This document shows positions 15,574-23,677 of a stretch of 64,000 nt of DNA, piece by piece. How positions within the stretch are numbered: the stretch's first letter is position 1; each line of letters opens with the position of its first letter. Both the position numbers and the translations under genes were made by a program. The stretch spans positions 124,001 to 188,000 of the forward strand of contig NZ_QZEY01000007.1 of the NCBI RefSeq assembly GCF_003594875.1, written 5' to 3'. The notes under the pieces were generated by a model. It searched no databases. It was not told where the DNA came from and worked only from the letters and a program-made list of their open reading frames with translations. The DNA comes from Bailinhaonella thermotolerans. Its GTDB lineage: Bacteria; Actinomycetota; Actinomycetes; Streptosporangiales; Streptosporangiaceae.

Positions 15574-18441
15574 TCAGGCCGTGCGGCGGCCGGCGGGGAG
15601 GGCCGACAGGTCGAAGGCGGCCAGTTCGCGGCGCGAGGCGACGCCGAGCTTGGGATAGGCCTTGTAGAGGTGGTACTCGACGGTGCGGGGGCTGAGGAAG
15701 AGCCGCGCGGCGATCTCGCGGCTGCTCGCGCCCTCGGCGGCCATGCGGACGACCTGGAGCTCCTGCGGGGTCAGCCGGCCGAGGAGCTCGGCGGCGGCGG
15801 GGCGGGCCGGGGCGCCGCCGGTGACGCGCAGCTCGGCCTGGGCCCGGGCGGCCCAGGGGGCGGCGCCGAGGCGTTCGAAGACGCCGAGCGCGGAGCGCAG
15901 CGGCACGCGGGCGTCGGCGCGGCGGCGGGCGCGGCGCAGCCACTGGCCGTACAGCAGCTCGGTGCGCGCCCGCTCGAACGGCCGGGTCGCCCTCTCGTGC
16001 AGCCGTACGGCTCGCGCGTAGTGCTCCTCCTCGCCGGTCAGCAGGGCCAGGCAGCGCTCGGCCACGGCGAGGGCCCAGGGCAGGCCGCCGGCCTCGGCCC
16101 AGGCGCGGAAGCCGCGCAGCGGGCCCTCGGCCAGCTCGGGTCGGCCGGCCTGGACGGCGGCCTCGACGAGGTCCCCGGTGGAGGCCATCAGGACGCCCGC
16201 GTGCGCGCCCGGCCCGCGCGCGGACTCGATGAGGCGGCGCAGCGCCCGGTCGGGGCGTTCCAGGCCCAGGTCGAGCACGCTGAGCATGGTGTCGGCCGCG
16301 ACCCTTCCGGTGCCCTTGGCACGGGCGGTCAGCGCCAGCACGCGTTCCTCGTCGCCCTCGATCGCGGCGATCCTGGCCAGGACGGTGTCGAGCTGCCCGG
16401 CGCGGTGCCGCAGCCCGGTGTCGCGGGCGATCGCGGCGGCCTCGGCGTCCCGGTGGAGCCCGGCGACCACCTGGGCCTGCGCGAGCGACTGCAGCGCCTG
16501 GGGCAGCGCGCCCACCAGCCCCGCCCGGCGGCGGTGCGCCACCTCGGCCGCGGCCGAGGACAGCGTCAGCTCGTCGTCACCGATGATCAGCCCGATCCGG
16601 GCGTCCCGCATCCGGTCCGTCCCGGGCACGCCCGTGGCGGCCCTGAGCAGCCGCACGCCGCCGGGGTAGTCGCCCTCGGTGAGCCGCGCGAGCCCCAGCG
16701 TCGCGTCGTCGGGCAGGCCGAGGGCGGTCAGCAGCCGGGCGGCCTCGCGCACCGTGTCCGCCGCTCCCGCGAACCAGCCGTATCCGGCCGCCGTGCGCGC
16801 CATGCCCGCCGCGACCTCGGGGAACCCCTCCGGCGCGGCGTCCAGCAGCACGCGCGCCGCGTCCGCCGGGTCGCCGCGCTCGAACTCCACCTCCGCGCTC
16901 ACCCGGGCGAACCCGGCCCGCCGCACCGGGTCGGCGGTCAGCGCCCGCGCGTCGGCGGCCAGGCGGAGCGCGCGGTCCATCTCCCCCGCCGCCAGCGCGG
17001 CGTCCGCCGCCTCGCCCAGCCGTACGGCGCGCGCCTCCGCCGAGGGGGTGAGGCGGGCGGCCTGCTCGTAGAGGGTGGCCGAGGAGGCGCAGGCGGTCCT
17101 GGCGCGGGCCCGCGAGGCCGCCGCGGCGAGTTCGGCGGCCACGCCCTCGTCCGGCTCCATCGTGATCAGCGCCAGGTGGCGGGCGCGGGCGTCGGGGTCG
17201 GCCGCGGTCGCGGCGAGGGCGCGGTGGACGGCGATGCGGCGGGCCAGCGGCGCCGGGTGGTACGCGGCGGCGGCGATCAGCGGGTGCCGGAAGGCGATCC
17301 GGTCGCCGTCGAACCGCAGGAGCTGAGCGCGCTCGGCCGCCTCCAGCCCCGCGAGCCCGGCCCCGAGACGCCCGGCCGCGGCCAGGACGACGCGCAGGTC
17401 GCAGTGCCCGGCCGCGGCGGCGACCAGCAGCACGGTCCCGGCGGACTCCGGCAGCGCGGCGATCCGCGCCTGGAAGGCGGCCAGCACGCGGTCGGCGACC
17501 GGGAGCGGGCCCGCGTCCCGCGCGTGCGGCACGGCGAGGGCGAGCTCGCGCAGGGCCAGCGGGTTGCCCTCCGCCTCGGCGAGCACGCGCTCGCGCTGCG
17601 CGGGCGTGATGGCGTACTCCCCGAGCACCCGGCCCGCGTCCTCCTCCCCCAGCCGGTCCAGGCACAGCTCGGGCAGCCCGGGCACGGCGAACCCGCCCGG
17701 CCGCGCGGCGAACACCACCGCGACCCCGTCGGCCCCGAGCCGCCGGGCCGCGAACGCCAGCGCCTCCGCCGACGCCCGGTCCAGCCAGTGCGCGTCGTCC
17801 ACCAGGCACAGGACGGGGCTCTCCTCGGCCAGTTCGGCGAGCAGGGTCAGCAGCCCGAGCCCGATCAGGAAGCGGTCCCGCTCTCCCGCCGTACGGCTCG
17901 CGCCCGCCCCGTCGGCTCCTGTGGTTCCGGTGGTTCCGGTGGTGCCGGTGGTGCCGGTGGTACCGGTGGTACCGGTGGTACCGGTGGTACCGGTGGTACC
18001 GGTGGTACCGGTGGTACCGGTGGTACCGGTGGTACCGGTGGCCTCGGCGGTTCCGGGCGCGTCCGGGTCCTCCGGAGAACCGGGCGCGCCGCCGTACGCC
18101 GGGGGGCCGGCTCCGGGCGGGACCGGGTGCCCGGGGAGGGGATCGGCGAAGACGGCGCGCAGGGCGGCGGCCTGCGGGGCGGGGAGGGCGCCGAGGCGGT
18201 CGTGGAGGGGCCACAGGAGCTGGACGAGCCCGGCGAAGGCGAGGTCGGCCTCGGGCTCGACCCCGGCGGCGCGCAGGACGCGGAAGCCGTGGCGCGTGGC
18301 GGCGCTCGCGGCGTGGTCGAGGAGCGCGGACTTGCCGATGCCCGCCTCGCCGCGCAGGACGAGGGCGCCGCTGCGGCCCTCGCGGGCCCCGTCGAGCAGC
18401 GCGTCGAGGGCGGCCAGCTCGGCGCTCCGGCCGTACAGCAT
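15574..18441 (-). CDS. Large ATP-binding LuxR-family regulator (LAL type)
   Basis: This 955-residue STAND-type regulator has an N-terminal AAA ATPase with Walker A GEAGIGKSAL (about residues 32-41) and Walker B LCLVDDAHWLD. A long middle region of TPR-like helices follows, then a C-terminal LuxR helix-turn-helix (LTPQELQVVRMAAEGASS, SPRTVEYHLYKAYPKLGV). A (Gly-Thr-Thr)n tract encoded by thirteen 9-bp repeats interrupts the ATPase domain between Walker A and B, at about residues 134-173. The gene is divergent from a drug exporter 100 bp away, so it may activate that exporter. Some LAL proteins activate antibiotic clusters, but no such cluster is here. Confidence 0.92.
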   Translation of the reverse strand: MLYGRSAELAALDALLDGAREGRSGALVLRGEAGIGKSALLDHAASAATRHGFRVLRAAGVEPEADLAFAGLVQLLWPLHDRLGALPAPQAAALRAVFADPLPGHPVPPGAGPPAYGGAPGSPEDPDAPGTAEATGTTGTTGTTGTTGTTGTTGTTGTTGTTGTTGTTGTTGTTGADGAGASRTAGERDRFLIGLGLLTLLAELAEESPVLCLVDDAHWLDRASAEALAFAARRLGADGVAVVFAARPGGFAVPGLPELCLDRLGEEDAGRVLGEYAITPAQRERVLAEAEGNPLALRELALAVPHARDAGPLPVADRVLAAFQARIAALPESAGTVLLVAAAAGHCDLRVVLAAAGRLGAGLAGLEAAERAQLLRFDGDRIAFRHPLIAAAAYHPAPLARRIAVHRALAATAADPDARARHLALITMEPDEGVAAELAAAASRARARTACASSATLYEQAARLTPSAEARAVRLGEAADAALAAGEMDRALRLAADARALTADPVRRAGFARVSAEVEFERGDPADAARVLLDAAPEGFPEVAAGMARTAAGYGWFAGAADTVREAARLLTALGLPDDATLGLARLTEGDYPGGVRLLRAATGVPGTDRMRDARIGLIIGDDELTLSSAAAEVAHRRRAGLVGALPQALQSLAQAQVVAGLHRDAEAAAIARDTGLRHRAGQLDTVLARIAAIEGDEERVLALTARAKGTGRVAADTMLSVLDLGLERPDRALRRLIESARGPGAHAGVLMASTGDLVEAAVQAGRPELAEGPLRGFRAWAEAGGLPWALAVAERCLALLTGEEEHYARAVRLHERATRPFERARTELLYGQWLRRARRRADARVPLRSALGVFERLGAAPWAARAQAELRVTGGAPARPAAAELLGRLTPQELQVVRMAAEGASSREIAARLFLSPRTVEYHLYKAYPKLGVASRRELAAFDLSALPAGRRTA
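17921..18043. repeat. 13-copy 9-bp coding minisatellite
   Basis: The plus strand reads (GGTGGTnCC) with nine ACC, two GCC and two TCC variants. On the coding (minus) strand it gives alternating Gly-Thr-Thr. The unit length keeps the frame, so copy-number change would lengthen or shorten the tract without breaking the protein. The homogeneity of the ACC copies suggests recent expansion. Confidence 0.95.
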
Positions 18442-18541
18442 CGCCGCCTCCTCCAGTAACGGAACCCCGAAATCTTACTGATTCAGGTGGCCTGTCCCCT
18501 TCTTACGGTGGGCGAGCTGCCTTGATTGAGGGGTTCCGGAC

Positions 18542-19939
18542 ATGACACTCACACAGACGCCACGCCTGGGCGCGAGCCTGGGCCTGCTGGCCTTCGCCAA
18601 TCTGATCACCTCGCTCGACTTCACGATCGTCTACGTGGCCCTGCCGGACATCGCGCGGGACGCGGGTTTCAGCGTGCACTCGATCCAGTGGGTCGTGAGC
18701 GCGTACGCCGTGGTGTTCGGCGGGTTCCTGCTGCTCGGCGGGCGCCTGTCCGACCTGCTGGGCCGCCGCCGCCTGTTCGCCGCGGGCATGCTGCTGTACG
18801 GCGGGGCGTCCCTCCTCGGCGGGCTCGCCGAGGGGCCGGGAACGCTGATCGCCGCCCGCGCCCTCCAGGGCCTCGGCGGCGCGATCCTGGCCCCGGCGAC
18901 GCTGGCGCTGGTCAACACCATGTTCACCGAGCACGCGCAGCGGACCCGGGCGCTGACGGTGTGGGCCACCGGGGGCGCGGCGGGCCTGAGCCTGGGCGCC
19001 CTCCTCGGCGGGGCGCTGACCAGCGCGCTCGGCTGGGAATGGGTCTTCTTCGTGAACGTGCCGCTGGCCGCGCTCGGCCTCGTGGCGGCGCCGTACCTGC
19101 TCGTCCCCGACGCCCCCCGGGCGCGGGGCACCGGTTTCGACCTGCCCGGCGCGCTGACCGGCACCGGCGGGGTGACCCTCCTGGTCTTCGCGATCGCGCA
19201 GGGCCCGGAGACCGGCTGGGGCTCGCCGACCGTGCTCGGCGCGGCCGTCGCGGGGCTGGTCCTGCTGACGGTGTTCGTCCGGATCGAGGGGGCCAGCCGC
19301 CATCCGCTGCTGCCGCTGCGGCTGTTCCGGGAGCGCGGCCTGCCGGCGGCCGCCGGGGTCATCCTGCTGTTCGGCCTGACACTGCAGGCGGTGCCGTACT
19401 TCCTGACGCTGTACTTCCAGGACGTCCTGGGCTACGACGCCCTGCGGACCGGCGTGGGGTTCCTCGGCCCCACCCTGACGATCACCCTGGGCAACACGCT
19501 GAGCGACCGGCTCATCCCGCGCTTCGGCACCCGCGCGACGCTGGTCTCCGGGCTGCTGACCGGCGGGGCCGGGGCCGCCCTCCTCGCGGCGGGGATGCGC
19601 GCCGACGGCTCCTACCTGACGGTCCTCGCGGGGATCGTCGTGGTGGGGCTGGGCATGGGCCTGATCTACCCCGCGATGTTCAACGCGGCGGGCGGCGGCG
19701 TCGCGCCCGGGGACGCGGGCGTGGCCTCCGGCCTGGCGAACACCGCGCTCCAGGTCGGCTCGGGGGCCGGGCTCGCCGTCCTCGTGGCCGTGGCCACCGC
19801 GTCCCTCCCCGGCCTCACCGGCGAACCCCTCCGCGAGGCCACCGCCTCCGGCCTGGCCACCGCGGGCTACGTCGCCGCCGCAGGCGTCCTCCTGGCCGTG
19901 CCCGCCGCCCTGCGCGTCCCGTCCACCCGCCGCCCCTGA
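18542..19939 (+). CDS. MFS drug exporter, DHA2 (14-TM) family
   Basis: This 465-residue transporter has about 14 hydrophobic segments and the DHA2 motifs: LDFTIVYVALPDIARD in the first helix, motif A GGRLSDLLGRRRLF and motif C-like AGLSLGALLGGALTSALGW. Such proteins export drugs or dyes by proton antiport. It starts 100 bp from the divergent LAL regulator, suggesting regulated expression. A very strong hairpin follows the stop. The substrate is unknown. Confidence 0.93.
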   Translation: MTLTQTPRLGASLGLLAFANLITSLDFTIVYVALPDIARDAGFSVHSIQWVVSAYAVVFGGFLLLGGRLSDLLGRRRLFAAGMLLYGGASLLGGLAEGPGTLIAARALQGLGGAILAPATLALVNTMFTEHAQRTRALTVWATGGAAGLSLGALLGGALTSALGWEWVFFVNVPLAALGLVAAPYLLVPDAPRARGTGFDLPGALTGTGGVTLLVFAIAQGPETGWGSPTVLGAAVAGLVLLTVFVRIEGASRHPLLPLRLFRERGLPAAAGVILLFGLTLQAVPYFLTLYFQDVLGYDALRTGVGFLGPTLTITLGNTLSDRLIPRFGTRATLVSGLLTGGAGAALLAAGMRADGSYLTVLAGIVVVGLGMGLIYPAMFNAAGGGVAPGDAGVASGLANTALQVGSGAGLAVLVAVATASLPGLTGEPLREATASGLATAGYVAAAGVLLAVPAALRVPSTRRP

Positions 19940-19941
19940 GG

Positions 19942-19993
19942 GCCGTACGGCGTGAGCCCCCGCGGCGTGAGGCCGCGGGGGCTCACGCCGTAC
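19942..19993. terminator. Bidirectional terminator: perfect 22-bp hairpin
   Basis: Arms 19945-19966 and 19972-19993 pair perfectly across 22 bp with a 5-nt loop, between the convergent exporter and PLP-enzyme genes. The outer end of the left arm is a GCCGTACGGC decamer, so the window-wide repeat is built into a terminator here. Confidence 0.8.
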
Positions 19994-20030
19994 CGGCGAA
20001 TCAGGTCGATCCAGGTCAAGTCAGAGCGAG

Positions 20031-21278
20031 TCAGACATCCGGACCGTGCAGGAGGCGGCGGGCGGACTCGGGCGTGGCCACCTCCTCGGCGGCGGTCCGC
20101 AGGGCCGTGACCACGGCGTCGGCGAACACGGCGGGCCCGCCCAGCGCCGCGACGGTCTCCGGCGGGAGGAACTTGATCAGGAGGGCCGAGGTGCCCGGGG
20201 GCATGCCTGCGAAGTGGACCGTGAGGAGGCCGTGGTCGCGGAGGAGGACCATCGCCAGGGCGGCCGTGGCCTCGACGGGGGCCAGGTCCAGTCGGGGGCG
20301 GCCGGACCTGGCCGTCAGCTCGGCGAGGACTGCCTCGCCGGGCAGCCGGGTGATGAAGGGGGTCGCCTCCACGGCGTCGCCGAGCCGGGCGCGCAGCGCG
20401 TCGCCCACCTCGCGGGTGACGGCGACCAGCTCGCGCACGCGCTCGGGGCGGTACGCCGCGAGGCAGGCCGCGACGGCCGGGTAGAGGACCGGCCGGCACT
20501 CCGACCCGAGTTCGAAGGCCCGCGCCCGCGCCTTCGCCACCAGGTCCGCGCGCCCGCCCAGCAGGCCGACACGCGGGCCCGCGACGCCGTACTTGTCCAG
20601 CCCTGTCGCACCCAGGTCCGCGCCCAGTTCGAGGGTGCGAGGCTGGCCGAGCACCGCGGGGCCGACGCGTGCGCCCCCCGCGTCGTCCACCACGACGAGC
20701 GCGCCGCGCCGGTGGGCGCCGTCGATCACCTGGCGCAGGTCGCTCTCCGGCAGCGCCTCGTACGTCACCGCGAGCCGCGTGACCACGACCACCGACAGAT
20801 CGGTGACCGTTCCGAGCGCCGCCTCGAACGCGTCGGCCCCGGCCGCCTCCACCAGCCGCCCGCCCGCGTCGCGCACGCCCCGCACGACCGCCGGGTGGCT
20901 GTAGGAGGGCGAGACCCCGATGACGTCCGACCCGGGCCGCACCGTGACCTGCAACGCGGCGAACAGCGCGGCCGTCGTCCGGTTCGCGGCGAACACGTCG
21001 TGCTCCCCCGGCGTCCCGCCCAGGTGCGCCAGCCCCAGTTCCCGCACCCGGCCGTCGTACAGCGCGCCCGCCCACTCGTCGTCCAGCTCCCACGCGGGGG
21101 TCCCCACGGGCATCGGCAGCCCCCGTTCCAGCCCGCTCACGTTGTGCAGCGGCAGCCCTGCCTCGCGTCGCCGCCGCACATGTCCCCACGCCACCTCCAG
21201 CTTCCGCAGGTGATCCCGCGTCCCGCCGAGGATCGCCCCCGGCGCGTAGGGAAGCCCGCCCGTGAGCACCGTGGTCAT
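20031..21278 (-). CDS. Fold-type I PLP enzyme of the SelA/DgaE-like group
   Basis: This 415-residue protein has a PLP-dependent aminotransferase-like fold. The cofactor strand is in VVVDDAGGARVG, the Schiff-base lysine is in ATGLDKYGVAGPRVGLL, and LGSECRPVLYPAVAACL follows. This arrangement resembles SelA-like and D-glucosaminate-6-phosphate ammonia-lyase-like enzymes rather than class I aminotransferases. No tRNA-Sec or selB is nearby, so selenocysteine synthesis is unlikely. ATG 21278 is supported by GGAGGAG just upstream. It is a single gene; the substrate is not known. Confidence 0.65.
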   Translation of the reverse strand: MTTVLTGGLPYAPGAILGGTRDHLRKLEVAWGHVRRRREAGLPLHNVSGLERGLPMPVGTPAWELDDEWAGALYDGRVRELGLAHLGGTPGEHDVFAANRTTAALFAALQVTVRPGSDVIGVSPSYSHPAVVRGVRDAGGRLVEAAGADAFEAALGTVTDLSVVVVTRLAVTYEALPESDLRQVIDGAHRRGALVVVDDAGGARVGPAVLGQPRTLELGADLGATGLDKYGVAGPRVGLLGGRADLVAKARARAFELGSECRPVLYPAVAACLAAYRPERVRELVAVTREVGDALRARLGDAVEATPFITRLPGEAVLAELTARSGRPRLDLAPVEATAALAMVLLRDHGLLTVHFAGMPPGTSALLIKFLPPETVAALGGPAVFADAVVTALRTAAEEVATPESARRLLHGPDV

Positions 21279-21507
21279 GAGCACTCCTCCGATCCCGGAA
21301 GCCTCCAGAAGATCACCTCCCGGACTCCCGGACAACCCCCGCCGCCGCGGCCAGGCCCTCGACGTCCGCGGGCTCACGGCCCTGTCCCGCGACGCCGTCG
21401 AGCGGTACGGCGGGTACGGCGGGGGCGGTCAGATGGGTGTCATTCGTGCGAACGGCTACTAATGGGACAATTCCCCTCTCAGTGACGCGTGAGGATGGGA
21501 GAGAGGC

Positions 21508-21795
21508 ATGTCATTCCAGGCTTATCTGGACAACATCGAGGAGAAGACGGGGCTGACGCCCCGGCAGTTCATCGCGCTGGCGAAGGAGCGCGGGTACGAC
21601 GATCCGGGCACCAAGGCGGGCGTGATCGTCGAATGGCTCAAGCAGGACTACGACCTCGGGCGCGGGCACGCCATGGCCCTGGTGCACGTGATCAAGAAGG
21701 GGCCGAAGATCGACGCCAAGCACGTCGGGACCACGGGCTCCCACCGGGACGAGTCCGACACCCTCTGGCTCGACGGCAAGGCCACCCGCCCCTGA
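21508..21795 (+). CDS. DUF4287-containing small protein
   Basis: This 95-residue soluble protein matches the DUF4287 pattern: SFQAYLDNIEEKTGLTP, an EWLKQDYDLGRGHAMALV helix pair and a Lys-rich end. In some proteins this domain is followed by a DUF5655 domain; here it stands alone. GAGAGAGG lies before the ATG. The function is unknown; it resembles a small DNA- or protein-binding module. A 39-bp direct repeat fills the gap to the next, convergent gene. Confidence 0.8.
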   Translation: MSFQAYLDNIEEKTGLTPRQFIALAKERGYDDPGTKAGVIVEWLKQDYDLGRGHAMALVHVIKKGPKIDAKHVGTTGSHRDESDTLWLDGKATRP

Positions 21796-21870
21796 CGCCC
21801 GGAGCGCCCGGCCCGCCACCCGGCCGGAACGCCACGGCACGGAACACCACGCAACGGCCTGATCCGGCCC

Positions 21871-21948
21871 GGTCCGGCCCGGTCCGCTCCGGCCTGCCGT
21901 GACCGGCCTGGTCCGGCCCGGTCCGCTCCGGCCTGCCGCGACCGGCGC
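21871..21948. repeat. 39-bp direct repeat, two copies
   Basis: GGTCCGGCCCGGTCCGCTCC-type units begin at 21871 and 21910 and differ only in their last bases. They lie between the convergent DUF4287 and carboxyltransferase genes and may serve as a terminator region. Confidence 0.75.
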
Positions 21949-21962
21949 GGGCGGTCGCGGGG

Positions 21963-23453
21963 TCAGCGCAGGTCGCGGTATCTGCGGAGGCGGGCCTCCA
22001 GGCGGTATGCGGGAGCGGCGGCCAGGAGAACGGCCAGCTCATGGTCGAGGGCCCGGGCGACGCGGCGGCTGAAGGCGGCGGGCTCGTCGGCGGCGTCCGG
22101 GCGCTCGGGGATGATCCGGTCCACGATGCCGTCGCGCCGCAGGTCGGCGGCGCGCACGCCCTGGCGTTCGGCGATCTCGGGGGCGAAGTCGGTCGCGCGG
22201 TAGAGGATCGCGGACGCGCCCTCCGGCAGCAGGGGGGACAGCCAGGCGTGCTGGGCGCACAGCACCCGGTCCGCGGGGAGCAGGGCCAGCGCCGCGCCGC
22301 CCGCGCCCTCGCCGAGCAGCAGGCACACGGTCGGCGCGGTGAGCGTGACCAGGTCGGCCAGGCACCGGGCGATCTCCCCGGCGAGGCCGCCCTCCTCGGC
22401 CTCCTTCGACAGGGCCGCGCCCGCCGTGTCCACGACCGAGACCAGCGGCAGGCCCAGCTCCGAGGCCAGCCGCATGCCCCGCCGGGCGACCCGCAGCCCC
22501 GCCGGGCCGAGCGGGACCCCGTCGCGCTGCTTGCGCCGGTCCTGCCCGATGACGACGGCGGGGGCCGTGCCGAACCGCGCCAGGGCCAGCAGCAGCCCCG
22601 GGTCGCTCTCCCCCGAGCCGGTCCCGTGCAGCGGCGTCACGTCGGCCGCGCCGTACCTGAGCAGTTCCCGCACGCCGGGCCGGTCGGGCCGCCGCGACCT
22701 CGTGATGGCGTCCCACGCGGGGATCCCCTCCGCGTCGGCCTCCTCCGGCTCCGGGCCCGGGTCGAGCCCGTCCCGGGGCGCGCACAGCACCGACAGCGCC
22801 CGGATCGCGATCTCCCGGGCCTGCGACGCGTCCACCACGGCGTCCACCAGCCCGTGCGCGAACAGGTTCTCCGCCCGCTGCACGCCGGGCGGGAACGGCT
22901 CGCCGTACAGCGCCTCGTAGACCCGGGGCCCCAGGAACCCGATCAGCGCCCCCGGCTCGGCCGCCGTCACGTGCCCCAGCGACCCCCACGACGCGAACAC
23001 CCCGCCCGTGGTCGGATGCCGCAGGTAGACGACGTACGGCAGGCCCGCCGCCCGGTGCAGCCGCACCGCCGCCGCGATCTTGATCATCTGGGTGAACGCG
23101 AGCGCCCCCTCCTGCATCCGGGTCCCCCCGGACGCCGGCGCGGCCAGCAGCGGAAGCCCCTCGGCGGTGGCGCGCTCGACGGCTGCGACCAGCCGCTCGG
23201 CCGCCGCCACCCCGATGGACCCGGCCAGGAACGAGAACTCGCACGCCATCACGGCCACCCGCCGCCCGCCGAGCAGCCCCTCCCCGGTGATCACCGACTC
23301 GTCGTACCCGCTCCGCTCCCGCGCCGCCGCCAGCTCCTCGCCGTACGGCGTGCCGGCCGCGACGGGATCGCGGGGCGGCGAGTCCCAGGACCGGAACGTC
23401 CCGGGGTCCAGCACCGCCCTCACCAGAGCCCGAGCATCAGGCCGCCCGCCCAT
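21963..23453 (-). CDS. Fused AccD-AccA-like acyl-CoA carboxyltransferase
   Basis: This 496-residue protein is a beta-alpha fusion. The N-terminal crotonase-fold half is AccD-like (FSFLAGSIGVAAAERLV, PASGGTRMQEG, SWGSLGHVTAAEPGALIGFLGPR). The C-terminal half is AccA-like (VVIGQDRRKQRDG, LVSVVDTAGAALSKEAEEGG, LGEGAGGAALALLPADRV). It lacks the AccD zinc finger. No biotin carboxylase or carrier gene is in the window, so it may use a carrier encoded elsewhere. The upstream CoA-transferase gene points in the same direction. Malonate decarboxylase subunits MdcD/MdcE share this fold, so a malonyl-thioester decarboxylase is an alternative. Confidence 0.8.
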   Translation of the reverse strand: MGGRPDARALVRAVLDPGTFRSWDSPPRDPVAAGTPYGEELAAARERSGYDESVITGEGLLGGRRVAVMACEFSFLAGSIGVAAAERLVAAVERATAEGLPLLAAPASGGTRMQEGALAFTQMIKIAAAVRLHRAAGLPYVVYLRHPTTGGVFASWGSLGHVTAAEPGALIGFLGPRVYEALYGEPFPPGVQRAENLFAHGLVDAVVDASQAREIAIRALSVLCAPRDGLDPGPEPEEADAEGIPAWDAITRSRRPDRPGVRELLRYGAADVTPLHGTGSGESDPGLLLALARFGTAPAVVIGQDRRKQRDGVPLGPAGLRVARRGMRLASELGLPLVSVVDTAGAALSKEAEEGGLAGEIARCLADLVTLTAPTVCLLLGEGAGGAALALLPADRVLCAQHAWLSPLLPEGASAILYRATDFAPEIAERQGVRAADLRRDGIVDRIIPERPDAADEPAAFSRRVARALDHELAVLLAAAPAYRLEARLRRYRDLR

Positions 23454-23599
23454 CAACCCTCCCAAGACCCGCTGACCCCGATCATCCCCCGTCCCCCGCC
23501 CCGAGCCCGCGCCGCCCCGCCCGCAGCGGCCCGTACGGCCCTGCGGCCCTGCGGCCGTGCGCCCGCGCCCACGTCGTACGGACGAGCGGACGGGCTCAG

Positions 23600-23661
23600 G
23601 CCGTACGGCGGCACAGCCCGCACGGACCGGATCAGGCCGTACGGGCCCCGGGCCGTACGGC
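23600..23661. repeat. GCCGTACGGC cluster between CoA-transferase and carboxyltransferase
   Basis: Exact copies lie at 23600-23609 and 23652-23661, with CCGTACGG near-matches at about 23529 and 23638. The 224-bp gap has no coding potential otherwise. Confidence 0.75.
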
Positions 23662-23677
23662 GAGCGGCGGGGGGCGC

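Noticed and set aside
17921-18043. CRISPR-like array
   Set aside because: The units are 9 bp, contiguous and without spacers, and they lie in frame inside a coding region.
15574-19939. Antibiotic biosynthetic cluster suggested by the LAL regulator and exporter
   Set aside because: No polyketide, peptide synthetase or tailoring genes lie near. Only the regulator and exporter are present.
20031-21278. Selenocysteine synthase or cysteine desulfurase
   Set aside because: The SelA-like fold is visible, but no tRNA-Sec, selB or iron-sulfur assembly genes are near and the specific motifs are missing.
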